Shown here: piece after piece, positions 35,904 to 44,565 of the stretch
How the letters are laid out: each line of letters starts with the position of its first letter
How positions within the stretch are numbered: the first letter of the stretch is position 1
NCBI GenBank assembly: GCA_016929635.1
Contig: JAFGIL010000033.1
Span: forward strand, 1-62,099
From: Endomicrobiales bacterium
Lineage (GTDB): Bacteria > Elusimicrobiota > Endomicrobiia > Endomicrobiales > JAFGIL01
Direction of reading: 5' to 3'
DNA length: 62,099 nt
The notes under the pieces: generated by a model
The model's database searches: none
Seen by the model: only the letters and a program-made list of their open reading frames with translations
Told to the model about the DNA's origin: nothing
Made by a program: the position numbers and the translations under genes

Positions 35904-36872
35904 TCACCTCGTATTTGCCAGCAAACTTTTATTGAATTGTTTTTCGAATAAACTCTTCTTGAAATATTTTTGAGGATTGGTTGGTTTTCTTTTAAGCCTG
36001 ACTTCATAATGGAGGTGGTCCCCGGTGGAAGTTCCGGTATTTCCCATAAGGGCGATGAGTTGTCCGCGCTTAACGTAATCTCCGGGTTTAATCATGTATT
36101 TTGAAAGATGCCCGTAGTATGTTTTATAACTGTATCCATGGTCGATAATAATCAATCTGCCGTATCCGGGCTGCCAGTCGCAATAGATTACAGTTCCGTA
36201 AGCGGTTGCGTATACAGGCGTATTTTTTGCGTTTGCAATGTCTACTCCCGTATGCATTTCGTAGACTTTATATACAGGATGAACCCTGTATCCGAATTTC
36301 GAAGTTATTCTTCCCACGCAGGGTTTGCAGTTTGGTATTGCCCTGTATATAGCTCTCTGGTCTTCCACGTACTGCGTGATTTCCTGCTGGCTTGTAAGCT
36401 GTTTTTTGGTTTCCTCGAGCAGTGCCGAAGTCTGCCGGTAAATATCCCTGTGGTTCATTTCGTAAATTTTGCCTTCCAGCAAACGGGTTAGGTCCTGCGC
36501 TTCGTGAAGGCTCGGCCCGCCGCGGCCTTCCTCTTCGATAATGGCTTTTTTGGATTTGAGTTTCAGCAAAGAGCGGATGTTCTCGTCGTTTTCACGCACT
36601 TCTTCGAGCATCTGCCTGGATTTTTTAACCTGCTGTGCAAAAAACATTACTTTCAATTTCATCAAATTATGTTCGGCTTTTATACGCCAGTAGTCCATGT
36701 GCCTGCTGGCCAAATACCCGGCCCACAGCGTTAAACCCGTCCATAATACGATTAAAAATAATATAAAAGATAGCGAAAACGTAATTCTCACAGGTTTGAT
36801 GGTATTGTGAGGAATCAGCATGAAAGTTAAATGTCTTTTTAATTCTTTTTTAACTTTATGTATAATGCTCAT
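35904..36872 (-). CDS. M23 peptidoglycan endopeptidase, membrane-anchored
   Basis: 322 residues: a cytoplasmic N-terminus, one membrane helix (ITFSLSFILFLIVLWTGLTLW), a long coiled coil (to about 165) and a LytM/M23 domain with the zinc ligands of HTGVDIA (HxxxD) and the final HLHYEV (HxH). All catalytic residues are present, so it should be active rather than an EnvC-type activator. With the adjacent bactofilin gene it resembles LmdC-type shape systems. The start region is divergent from valS. Confidence 0.92.
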   Translation of the reverse strand: MSIIHKVKKELKRHLTFMLIPHNTIKPVRITFSLSFILFLIVLWTGLTLWAGYLASRHMDYWRIKAEHNLMKLKVMFFAQQVKKSRQMLEEVRENDENIRSLLKLKSKKAIIEEEGRGGPSLHEAQDLTRLLEGKIYEMNHRDIYRQTSALLEETKKQLTSQQEITQYVEDQRAIYRAIPNCKPCVGRITSKFGYRVHPVYKVYEMHTGVDIANAKNTPVYATAYGTVIYCDWQPGYGRLIIIDHGYSYKTYYGHLSKYMIKPGDYVKRGQLIALMGNTGTSTGDHLHYEVRLKRKPTNPQKYFKKSLFEKQFNKSLLANTR

Positions 36873-36912
36873 TTATGTATCCTATTTAATAATTAATTTT
36901 ATTAGCTATTAT

Positions 36913-36941
36913 ATAATAATATAAAAAAGTTGAAATGTCAA
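36913..36941 (-). promoter_or_regulatory. Promoter of the M23-bactofilin unit
   Basis: On the minus strand TTGACA (36941-36936), 17-base spacer, TATTAT (36918-36913). It lies about 40 bases before the M23 start and faces away from the valS promoter. Confidence 0.7.
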
Positions 36942-36958
36942 GGCATTTTATGTTCTCC

Positions 36959-36987
36959 TTGAAAAAACATTTTTCTTTTGCTATTAT
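36959..36987 (+). promoter_or_regulatory. Promoter of valS
   Basis: TTGAAA (36959-36964), 17-base spacer, TATTAT (36982-36987), 53 bases before the valS ATG. I see no T-box structure in this short leader. Confidence 0.6.
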
Positions 36988-37039
36988 ATTTCTGATTTAA
37001 AAATGAGGTAATTTGTAAATAACGAAGGAAGGATACTCT

Positions 37040-39802
37040 ATGGCAGTCGAGATTTCAAAGGTATATGAACCCCGAAGCGTCGAAGAAAAGTGGTATGAAT
37101 TCTGGTTGAAAAATAAGCTATTTAGCTGTAAAGTGGAGAAAGGAAAAAAGCCCTTTACTATCGTTATACCGCCCCCTAACGTTACAGGATCCCTTCATAT
37201 GGGGCATGCCTTGAATAACACCTTGCAGGATATAATCATCAGATATCAGAAGATGAGGGGTTTTAACACTCTCTGGGTGCCAGGTACTGACCACGGCGGC
37301 ATCGCTACCCAGAACGTGGTGGAAAAGCTGCTTCTCTCCCAGGGTACAAACCGACAGGATATGGGCAGGGAGAAGTTTGTAGAGAGAATGTGGCAGTGGC
37401 GCAGGGAATCGGGAGACACTATTTTAAATCAGCTTAAGAAACTGGGCTGCTCTCTGGACTGGGACAGGACGAGATTCACAATGGATGAGGTTTGCTCACG
37501 CGCAGTGGTGTTTGCATTCGTGAATTTGTATAACCGCGGTTTAATCTACCGGGGAAAAAGGCTTGTAAACTGGTGCCCTCACTGCCAGACTGCATTGTCT
37601 GACATTGAAGTCGAGCATGAAGAGGAAATAGGAAAGCTTTGGCATATAAAATATCCGTTGGCCGAAAATGGAAAGCAGCCGAAAAGCGCAAAGAAAAGTA
37701 AAAAATCCGGGGAATACGTAATCGTTGCAACAACAAGGCCGGAGACAATGCTCGGCGACACGGCTGTTGCCGTTCATCCTGATGATAAAAGGTACAAAAA
37801 AATAATCGGCGGGAAAATACGCCTGCCTTTGACTGACAGGGAGATTCCGGTCGTAGCAGATGAAGCGGTTGACCCCACGTTCGGCACGGGAGCGGTTAAG
37901 GTAACGCCTGCGCACGACCCGGTTGACTTTGATATAGCTGCCCGGCAAAAACTGCCTCACATCGTTGTTATAGATTATCAGGGGAAAATGACCCCGAAAG
38001 CGGGCGATTCCTATGCAGGCCTTGACAGATACGAAGCAAGAAAAAAAGTTTTGCATGATTTGGAAACTCAGGGGTTGCTGCTGGAAACAGCTGACCACCC
38101 TCATTCCATAGGGCACTGCTACAGATGCAACTCCGTCATTGAGCCGCTGGTTTCGGAGCAGTGGTTTTTAAAGGTTGAGGAGATGTCGCGCAAAGCCATG
38201 CAGGTTGTGGAAGAAGGAAAAGTTAAATTTTATCCGGAATCCTGGAAGAAGCCTTACCTGTTATGGCTTGAAAATCTCCGCGACTGGTGCATTAGCCGCC
38301 AGATATGGTGGGGCCACAGGATACCGGTATATTACTGCGTATCCAAATCCTCGAAAAGCGGAAAAGATAAGCCGATAAAATCGAACTGCCCGCCGATTGT
38401 AGCCCACGAGATGCCGAAAAAATGCCCGAAATGCAAAGGTACAAATATAGTCCAGGACCCGGATGTTCTGGATACATGGTTTTCTTCCGCCTTATGGCCG
38501 TTCAGTGTTTTTGGCTGGCCTAAAAAAGAGGAGGAGTTTTCGTCATCGGATTTGGAGTATTTTTATCCGACAAACGTGCTTGTTACAGGGCACGAGATAC
38601 TTTATCTGTGGGTTGCACGGATGATCCAGATGGGCTTGGAGTTTATGGGGGATGTCCCGTACAGCGACGTTTTTATTCACGGCATGGTACGCGATAAATT
38701 CGGCAAGAAAATGTCCAAATCCCTGGGAAACGTTATTGACCCTCTGGAAGTCATGGGTAAATACGGCGCTGATGCGCTGCGGTTTTCGTTGACACAGTCC
38801 GCTGCACCGGGCCGGGACATGCAGCTTGCGGAAGATTCATTCGTCGGGGCAAGGAATTTTACAAACAAACTCTGGAATGCAAGCCGCTTTGTGTTTATGC
38901 ATCTTCAGAACGTGACATGGCAGCCAGGCTTTATGGCTGTCTGGCCCCTGGATCTCTGCGACATGTGGATTTTAGCGGAATACCGGTTGCTGGTGAATAA
39001 GGTTACTGACGCAATGAACAAATACAACATTGATGAAGCAGCAAGGCTCATTTACGATTTTTTCTGGTCAAAATACTGTGACTGGTATATCGAGCTGGCG
39101 AAAATAAGATTGATGGGATCTAATGAAAGGAACAAAAAAACCGCTGTTTCAATGCTCATTGAGATATTATCGGGTGTTTTAAGGCTGCTCCATCCTATAA
39201 TGCCTTTTATTACCGAGGAAATATGGAGTATTTTGATAGAGCTGACCGGGCTGAAGTCTCCGGATCAGCTGGTTACTATTATGACCTCAAGCTGGCCCGT
39301 GGCGGAGAAGGAGAAAGCAAGCAGCAAAGACGTGGAAGATATGAATTTACTGCAGAATATAATCATCTCTGTAAGGACAATCAGAAGCGAGATGAGAGTG
39401 CCGCCGGGCAAGAAGATTAATATGGTTATGAATATCATTTCCCCCAGGCAGATGAAAATAGTAGCAGACCATCTGGACTATATAAAAGCCCTTGCCGGTG
39501 TTGAAAACATTTTAACGGGCCAGAGGCTGAAGCGCCCTGCCCAGTCCGCGGTGAGCGTTGTTTCCGAAATTGAGATTTTTGTGCCTCTTGCTGGATTAAT
39601 AGATATAGAGAAAGAGAAACAGAGGCTGGTGAAGGAAATTCAGAGTACGGAAGTTGAGGTTGAAAGGTGCAACAAGAACCTTTCAAACCAGTCATTCGTT
39701 CAGAAAGCCCCCAAGAAGGAAGTGGAAAGAATGAAAAACCGCCTGATCGAAGCTAAAGTAAAGAAGGAACGTTTGCAGGAAAGTGTCAAATCTTTGGAAT
39801 AA
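37040..39802 (+). CDS. valS: Valyl-tRNA synthetase
   Basis: 920 residues, a normal ValRS. The class I HIGH motif appears as HMGH (53-56) within PPPNVTGSL, and KMSKSLGN near residue 556. The CP1 editing domain lies between (TTRPETMLGDTAVAVHP), with zinc-like cysteine pairs (CPKC). A C-terminal coiled coil (EKEKQRLVKEIQSTEVEVERC) binds tRNA, separating it from IleRS/LeuRS. It opens the operon valS-rph-rdgB. Confidence 0.97.
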   Translation: MAVEISKVYEPRSVEEKWYEFWLKNKLFSCKVEKGKKPFTIVIPPPNVTGSLHMGHALNNTLQDIIIRYQKMRGFNTLWVPGTDHGGIATQNVVEKLLLSQGTNRQDMGREKFVERMWQWRRESGDTILNQLKKLGCSLDWDRTRFTMDEVCSRAVVFAFVNLYNRGLIYRGKRLVNWCPHCQTALSDIEVEHEEEIGKLWHIKYPLAENGKQPKSAKKSKKSGEYVIVATTRPETMLGDTAVAVHPDDKRYKKIIGGKIRLPLTDREIPVVADEAVDPTFGTGAVKVTPAHDPVDFDIAARQKLPHIVVIDYQGKMTPKAGDSYAGLDRYEARKKVLHDLETQGLLLETADHPHSIGHCYRCNSVIEPLVSEQWFLKVEEMSRKAMQVVEEGKVKFYPESWKKPYLLWLENLRDWCISRQIWWGHRIPVYYCVSKSSKSGKDKPIKSNCPPIVAHEMPKKCPKCKGTNIVQDPDVLDTWFSSALWPFSVFGWPKKEEEFSSSDLEYFYPTNVLVTGHEILYLWVARMIQMGLEFMGDVPYSDVFIHGMVRDKFGKKMSKSLGNVIDPLEVMGKYGADALRFSLTQSAAPGRDMQLAEDSFVGARNFTNKLWNASRFVFMHLQNVTWQPGFMAVWPLDLCDMWILAEYRLLVNKVTDAMNKYNIDEAARLIYDFFWSKYCDWYIELAKIRLMGSNERNKKTAVSMLIEILSGVLRLLHPIMPFITEEIWSILIELTGLKSPDQLVTIMTSSWPVAEKEKASSKDVEDMNLLQNIIISVRTIRSEMRVPPGKKINMVMNIISPRQMKIVADHLDYIKALAGVENILTGQRLKRPAQSAVSVVSEIEIFVPLAGLIDIEKEKQRLVKEIQSTEVEVERCNKNLSNQSFVQKAPKKEVERMKNRLIEAKVKKERLQESVKSLE

Positions 39803-39825
39803 ATAATATAACGAGAGGATAAACG

Positions 39826-40521
39826 ATGAAACTCAGGCCAATTAAAACAGTTAAAAATTATCTTAAGCATGCGGAAGGGTCCTGCATGTTTTCCATGGGT
39901 AACACGACGGTGCTATGCGTGGCTTCGGTTGAAGACAGGGTACCCCAGTTCATAGAACGCGACGGCTTGGCCCAGGGGTGGGTTACTGCCGAGTACTCGC
40001 TTTTGCCCCGCGCTGGAAAACAGAGGACACCGCGCCACAGGGGAAGCGGCGGCGGGAGAAGCCAGGAGATTTCTCGTTTAATAGGCAGGTCTTTAAGAGG
40101 CGTAGTTGATATGGAGAAGCTGGGCAGAAGGACCATAATAATCGACTGCGACGTGTTAAAAGCCGACGGCGGAACCCGCACCGCATCTATAAACGGTGGC
40201 TATATCGCGATGTATCTGGCCCTGCAGGAACTATACAAAGAAAAACTGATAGATTCCTGGCCCGTGACTGATTTTCTGGGAGCCGTAAGTATAGGCAAGG
40301 TCAGCGGAAAGATCATCCTGGATTTATGCGCCGAAGAGGATAATAACGCGGATGTGGATTTAAACCTGGTGGCAACAGGCTCGGGAAGTATCATAGAGAT
40401 TCAGGGCACCGCGGAAGGCGATCCTTTTTCCCGCAAAGAGCTTGATTCAATGATAACCACAGCAGGTGAAGGCATCAAAAAAATCATACAATTAGAGAAA
40501 AAGATACTGGGCGTAAAATAA
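39826..40521 (+). CDS. rph: Ribonuclease PH
   Basis: Phosphorolytic 3'-5' exonuclease trimming tRNA 3' ends. 231 residues: the N-terminal LRPIKTVKNYLKHAEGSCMF, then SLLPRAGKQRTPRHR, GRSQEISRLIGRSLRGVVD and DCDVLKADGGTRTASINGG, the RNase PH signature. The family average is near 240 residues; it is slightly short at the N-terminus, where many start with a few extra residues. It precedes rdgB, a common pairing. Confidence 0.95.
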   Translation: MKLRPIKTVKNYLKHAEGSCMFSMGNTTVLCVASVEDRVPQFIERDGLAQGWVTAEYSLLPRAGKQRTPRHRGSGGGRSQEISRLIGRSLRGVVDMEKLGRRTIIIDCDVLKADGGTRTASINGGYIAMYLALQELYKEKLIDSWPVTDFLGAVSIGKVSGKIILDLCAEEDNNADVDLNLVATGSGSIIEIQGTAEGDPFSRKELDSMITTAGEGIKKIIQLEKKILGVK

Positions 40522-40531
40522 TAGTCTATGA

Positions 40532-40633
40532 ACCCAGCCCCTCCTGAATCTTTCATTATTTTATTAAAATTAAACAACTGCAATGTATTGCATTTCATCG
40601 TAATGTATTCTATAGCAAAAGGAGGGGCTGGGT
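40532..40633 (+). promoter_or_regulatory. Inverted repeat masking the rdgB ribosome-binding site
   Basis: ACCCAGCCCCTCCT (40532-40545) is perfectly complementary to AGGAGGGGCTGGGT (40620-40633), which contains the Shine-Dalgarno AGGAGGGG and the first two bases of the rdgB GTG. A second hairpin, TGCAAT-GT-ATTGCA (40579-40592), lies in the 74-base loop. In the transcript this would hide the translation start. Confidence 0.75.
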
Positions 40634-41228
40634 GAAAGAAATAGTGCTTGCGACAAGGAATAAGCATAAGGTCAGGGAAATAACCGAAATACTGGGCAGT
40701 ACCTCAATAAAAGTTCTTTCTTTAAGCGATTTTAAAAAGATACCCGAAGTTGTGGAAGACGGCTCTACATTGGAAGAGAATGCCGTAAAAAAAGCCAGGG
40801 TTATCGCGCTTCGTTTAAAAAGATGGACACTGGCGGACGACACTGGATTAGAGGTTAGCTATCTCAACGGCGCACCCGGGGTATACTCCGCGAGGTTTGC
40901 AGGCCCCGGATGTTCTTATGAGGATAATAATAAAAAGCTCCTTGAATTACTGGAAGGGCTGCCTGCGGAAAAGCGGAAAGCAAAGTTCAGGTGTGTAATT
41001 GCTTTGTCTGACCCTAAAGGAAAGGCCCGGACAGCTGAAGGCAGTGTCACGGGTGTGATAGCTGAAAGAACCAGAGGCAGAAACGGTTTCGGATATGACC
41101 CTCTTTTTTTTATACCAAGATATAAAAAGACTTTTGCCGAGCTGGACTCAGGGACAAAAAACAGGATAAGCCACAGGGGAAAAGCATTAAAAAAGGCAAG
41201 CAAGATAGTAAAGAAGCTATTTTCATGA
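40632..41228 (+). CDS. rdgB: Non-canonical purine NTP pyrophosphatase (RdgB/HAM1)
   Basis: 198 residues from the GTG at 40632 (family start VKEIVLATRNKHK). Motifs: TRNKHKVREI, LADDTGLEVSYLNGAPGVYSARFAG, RGRNGFGYDPLFFIP and SHRGKALKK. Hydrolyses ITP, dITP and XTP to monophosphates, keeping deaminated purines out of nucleic acid. The only strong ribosome site is AGGAGGGG inside the inverted repeat described separately. Follows rph by 110 bases. Confidence 0.95.
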   Translation: MKEIVLATRNKHKVREITEILGSTSIKVLSLSDFKKIPEVVEDGSTLEENAVKKARVIALRLKRWTLADDTGLEVSYLNGAPGVYSARFAGPGCSYEDNNKKLLELLEGLPAEKRKAKFRCVIALSDPKGKARTAEGSVTGVIAERTRGRNGFGYDPLFFIPRYKKTFAELDSGTKNRISHRGKALKKASKIVKKLFS

Positions 41229-41242
41229 TATTCAGATAAGAG

Positions 41243-41337
41243 ATGTTGTCATTGAGAGCGAACGGAGTGCGCGAGGCAATCTGGTATTTCAATGAAAAAA
41301 GATTGCTTCGGTCGCTGCCCTCCCTCGCAATGACATC
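41243..41337. repeat. Palindromic dispersed repeat with GTCATTG ends
   Basis: Starts GATGTTGTCATTGAGAGCGA and ends TCGCAATGACATC; the inner arms GGCAATCT and AGATTGCTTCGGTCGC also oppose each other. This long imperfect hairpin is the kind of element found many times in some uncultured bacterial genomes. It lies in the rdgB to tRNA-Pro gap. Confidence 0.85.
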
Positions 41338-41391
41338 TATTTATTGAATTTTTTTTGTCTAGACCTGGTAGGTTAGGATTTTAAGAAAAAA

Positions 41392-41420
41392 TTGACACTG
41401 CAGGAAAAAGTTGTTATAAT
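41392..41420 (+). promoter_or_regulatory. tRNA-Pro promoter
   Basis: Consensus TTGACA (41392-41397), 17-base spacer, TATAAT (41415-41420), 13 bases before the tRNA. Confidence 0.85.
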
Positions 41421-41433
41421 TTAGCACTATATT

Positions 41434-41507
41434 CGGGAAGTAGCGCAGTTGGCTAGCGCGCCTGCTTTGGGAGCAGGAGGCCGTGGGTTCAAGTCCCACC
41501 TTCCCGA
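41434..41507 (+). tRNA. tRNA-Pro (anticodon TGG)
   Basis: 74 bases with acceptor arms CGGGAAG and CTTCCCG, D arm AGCGCAG, anticodon stem CCTGC/GCAGG holding TTTGGGA (TGG), and T arm GTGGGTTCAAGTCCCAC. The CCA is not encoded. A strong promoter lies 13 bases upstream. Confidence 0.95.
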
Positions 41508-41619
41508 TTCTTCTTCGCTAAAGCTACGAAGAAATCTGATATTCATAGAAACGAATAATATACAAATATAGAACAAGGGGTCTGCGAAGTTTTAACGTAG
41601 CAGCCCCACCTTCCCGATT
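41495..41619. repeat. tRNA-Pro 3'-end direct repeat flanking a hairpin segment
   Basis: CCCACCTTCCCGATT occurs at 41495-41509 (the tRNA 3' end) and again at 41605-41619. Between are TTCTTCG-CTAAAGCTA-CGAAGAA and CTGCGAAG...GTAGCAG hairpin-like sequences. It looks like a small element using a tRNA tail as its boundary, or a relic of a larger insertion. Confidence 0.75.
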
Positions 41620-41622
41620 TTT

Positions 41623-42669
41623 TTATTTGCTGAAGATGAGCTCGGACTTGTTTGCTGTGTAGCAGCTTTCGCAATAAATGGAGTTTTCCGTCGTCTTCTT
41701 TCCTGTCAGAAGAAACTGCCTCATTTCCTTGTATTGATTGTTGTTCCAGATATCTTTAAAGGATGATCTGGATATGTTTCCAAAACCTTTGCCTTCCCTG
41801 ACGTCCCCGCAATTACAGGGATAAACATCTCCGTTAGAGTCTATACTTACCATAGTCCACGGCAGAATACACGGTATTTTTAAATCTTTTATGTCCGTTT
41901 CAACGCAGGATGGCCCGTCCAGGTGCATTACCTTTATATCTGTTCCTGATCTATGTATTCTGTATTTAGTGTATTTTTCATTTTTCGGCAGCCATTCTTT
42001 ATAATTCTCTTGTATATTATATATATCTGCGGGGATACAGCCAAAACCGTCCATTTCCAAGTCTTTTGACATTTTTATTGCAGCATCGATTTCTTCTTCG
42101 TTATGTTTAAATACCACATATGCCCACTGCAGATGAGGCGTTTTGCTCTTAAGTTTTTTCTTTGTTTCTACTAGTGCTTTGATATTTTCTATAACCTTAT
42201 TGAAGTTACCTCCTACGCGATAACGGCTGTAACTTTCCTGATTAGTCCCTTCAAATCCTATATGGATACAATCCAGCCCGGAAAGAACAAGCTCTTCTGC
42301 GTGTTTTTTTTCGAACAAGTTGAAGTTTGTTGATAACAGGCAGTATATGTCATATTTTTTGACATAAGATATCATTCTGTAAATGTCTTTGTTGACCAAT
42401 GGCTCGCTTTTATCCCCGAATATTATTTTAGTCAGATATGGTCCTGTTTCATCTATTATTTTTTTAAAGACATCGAATGACATTAAGGGGTTTGTCCCTT
42501 CTTTTAAATAATTGTTTCTTCTTGCGAAGTTAGCACAGAAAGGACATTTTAAATTACAGAGGTTACTGGGGTCAATAAACATTTGATAGGGGAACGCCGT
42601 AATCTCATGCTCGCCGTTTATTATCTGGCTGTTTATCAGTTTTCTGTTTGAATCTTTTAAATCTTTCAT
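41623..42669 (-). CDS. Radical SAM/SPASM protein, copy 2
   Basis: 348 residues. The radical SAM motif CNLKCPFC is in PSNLCNLKCPFCANF. A C-terminal SPASM-like set of cysteines (PCILPW, YPCNCGD, YCESCYTA) binds extra Fe-S clusters. Closely similar in every segment to the gene just upstream (42676), so this is a tandem duplicate. SPASM enzymes modify peptides or sugars or act on enzymes; no precursor peptide is seen beside it. Substrate unknown. Confidence 0.87.
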   Translation of the reverse strand: MKDLKDSNRKLINSQIINGEHEITAFPYQMFIDPSNLCNLKCPFCANFARRNNYLKEGTNPLMSFDVFKKIIDETGPYLTKIIFGDKSEPLVNKDIYRMISYVKKYDIYCLLSTNFNLFEKKHAEELVLSGLDCIHIGFEGTNQESYSRYRVGGNFNKVIENIKALVETKKKLKSKTPHLQWAYVVFKHNEEEIDAAIKMSKDLEMDGFGCIPADIYNIQENYKEWLPKNEKYTKYRIHRSGTDIKVMHLDGPSCVETDIKDLKIPCILPWTMVSIDSNGDVYPCNCGDVREGKGFGNISRSSFKDIWNNNQYKEMRQFLLTGKKTTENSIYCESCYTANKSELIFSK

Positions 42670-42675
42670 AATATC

Positions 42676-43731
42676 TTATTCGGTAAAAACTATATCGGTT
42701 TTTTTTGCTGTATAACACCTTTCGCAGTAAATAGGGTTTCCTGTAAGATTTTTCCCTGTAATAAGGAACTGCCTCATTTCTTTATAATGCCTGTTATTCC
42801 ATATCTCCTTGAAAGACATCTCTGATATATTTCCGAAACCCCTGCTTTCCCTGAGATCACCGTTGATGCACGGGAAAATATCTCCGTTGGCATCCACGCT
42901 GACAGTGACGAATGGCGTAATACAGGGCACTTTTAGATTTTTTATATCGGTTTGAACGCAGGACGGGCCGTCAAGATGGACTATCCTGACATCTTTTCCG
43001 GATTTATACACTCTGTATTTAGTGTATTTTTCATTTTTTGGAAGCCAGTTTTTATAGTTTATTTTGAAATCATATATATCACCCGGTATCCATCTGAAGC
43101 CGTTCACTCCCAGTTTTTTTGACATTTTTTCAGCAGCCTTAATTTCATTTTCATTATGCTGAAATACTACGTAAGCCCATTGTATGGAAGGGATATAGCG
43201 GCGCATTCTTTTTTTTGTTTCCACAACAATTTTTATATTTTCTATGACCCTGTTGAAATCGCCGCCTACCCTGTAACGGCTGTAGCTTTCCTGGGTGGTT
43301 CCCTCCAAGCCCACTATAATGCTGTCCAGTCCGGAATTCATTAACTCCTCAGCATGTTCTTTTCGGAATAAATTGAAATTAGTGGACATCTGGCAGTGTA
43401 TTCCGTATTTTTTGGCATAGGCAATCATCTTGTATATCTCTTTGTTTAGCAGGGGCTCGCTTTTATCGCCGAAAACTACCTGTATTAAATACGGGCCTAT
43501 TTCGTCGATTAATTTCACAAAAGTCTGGAAAGGCATTATCGGGTTTGTTTTTTCATTTGAGTAATTGTGCCTTTTTAAAAAGTTGGCGCAGAAGGGGCAT
43601 TTCAGGTTGCAGATGTTGCTGGGGTCAATAAACATTTGATACGGAAACGCAGTAATCTCATGCTCTCCGTTTATTATCTGGCTGTTTAGCAGCTTCTTGT
43701 TGGATTCCTTTATTTCTGCAAATTCATTCAT
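42676..43731 (-). CDS. Radical SAM/SPASM protein, copy 1
   Basis: 351 residues, the paralogue of the downstream gene: identical opening NSQIINGEHEITAFPYQMF, same CNLKCPFC motif, same SPASM cysteines (PCITPF, FPCINGD, YCERCYTA). Copies differ in the central barrel and in residues preceding the SPASM cysteines, which suggests diverged substrates rather than a dosage duplicate. Its ATG overlaps the stop of a phosphoesterase gene by 4 bases, so all three probably form an operon. Confidence 0.87.
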   Translation of the reverse strand: MNEFAEIKESNKKLLNSQIINGEHEITAFPYQMFIDPSNICNLKCPFCANFLKRHNYSNEKTNPIMPFQTFVKLIDEIGPYLIQVVFGDKSEPLLNKEIYKMIAYAKKYGIHCQMSTNFNLFRKEHAEELMNSGLDSIIVGLEGTTQESYSRYRVGGDFNRVIENIKIVVETKKRMRRYIPSIQWAYVVFQHNENEIKAAEKMSKKLGVNGFRWIPGDIYDFKINYKNWLPKNEKYTKYRVYKSGKDVRIVHLDGPSCVQTDIKNLKVPCITPFVTVSVDANGDIFPCINGDLRESRGFGNISEMSFKEIWNNRHYKEMRQFLITGKNLTGNPIYCERCYTAKKTDIVFTE

Positions 43732-44525
43732 TGTTGCCTGATATACTGCGTCCTGTAGCTTATTTTTCCGTTATTATATTCATAAATCCTGAAAGTGGTC
43801 TGCCTTCCCCAGTGTGTTGATACGGCCGGGCAAACGTAGAGCGGCACGTCTCCCAGCCAGTGGTGCTCGTCCCTGTGGAAATGCCCTGCCATCACCGCCT
43901 TGACGTTGCAGGAGTTGATGGTTTTTATCCATTCATCGCGTAGCTTTTTTTTCCATCCTTCATGGAATTCATTATTGTAGAAGTCTTCGACGCTGGGGGT
44001 ATGATGGAAGATTATCTTGGGGATATTTTTATCTTTTTTCAGGATGGCTTTCAGCTCTTTTAAAGGTTTGTATTTTTTTATTTCAATGTCCGTGGCAAGA
44101 GGCTCCGTATAAACAAAGATAAACCTTACGCCTTTATAATCCTTGTAAAATATCAAATCCTTAAAATTATCCAGGTATGCCTTAAGGGTGCTGTCTGCTT
44201 TTGTCCTGCGGATGTCGTGGTTTCCCGCGACGTAATGCACGGGAGGCTTAATCCTGCTTAAAACTTCCATTGATTTTTTGAGCACCTCGCCGTTGTCTAT
44301 GTTGTCGGAGAAAATGTCCCCTGTGTGCGCGACAAACTCTATTTTCATCGGCAGGTTATTTATTTTTTCTGCGGTTTTAAGGGCCAGCTCGTAATGCTGG
44401 GGGTTGCCGAAATGGGTGTCTGTAATCTGCACGAAATAAAAGTGTGTATCTTCGCCGCAAAGTACGCCGGAAAGATAAAAAACGTTAAGAGTTATGGCTA
44501 TGGATATACAGCGTAATAGTTTCAT
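43728..44525 (-). CDS. Secreted calcineurin-like metallophosphoesterase
   Basis: 265 residues with a signal peptide (ISIAITLNVFYLSGVLCG). Metal-binding motifs are in order: QITDTHFG (DxH), AHTGDIFSDN (GD), VAGNHDIR (GNHD), IFHHTP and AGHFHRDEH (GHxH). Hydrolyses phosphoesters in the periplasm; substrate undetermined. It heads an operon with the two radical SAM genes. Confidence 0.88.
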   Translation of the reverse strand: MKLLRCISIAITLNVFYLSGVLCGEDTHFYFVQITDTHFGNPQHYELALKTAEKINNLPMKIEFVAHTGDIFSDNIDNGEVLKKSMEVLSRIKPPVHYVAGNHDIRRTKADSTLKAYLDNFKDLIFYKDYKGVRFIFVYTEPLATDIEIKKYKPLKELKAILKKDKNIPKIIFHHTPSVEDFYNNEFHEGWKKKLRDEWIKTINSCNVKAVMAGHFHRDEHHWLGDVPLYVCPAVSTHWGRQTTFRIYEYNNGKISYRTQYIRQQ

Positions 44526-44565
44526 CTGTTACTTCTAATCCCCCCGGGGAATAAGGGGGATTTAT

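Noticed and set aside
36959-37039. T-box leader before valS
   Set aside because: The leader is too short, with no specifier loop or T-box sequence.
40532-40633. Known riboswitch class before rdgB
   Set aside because: No conserved riboswitch core is recognisable; only the long-range pairing is evident.
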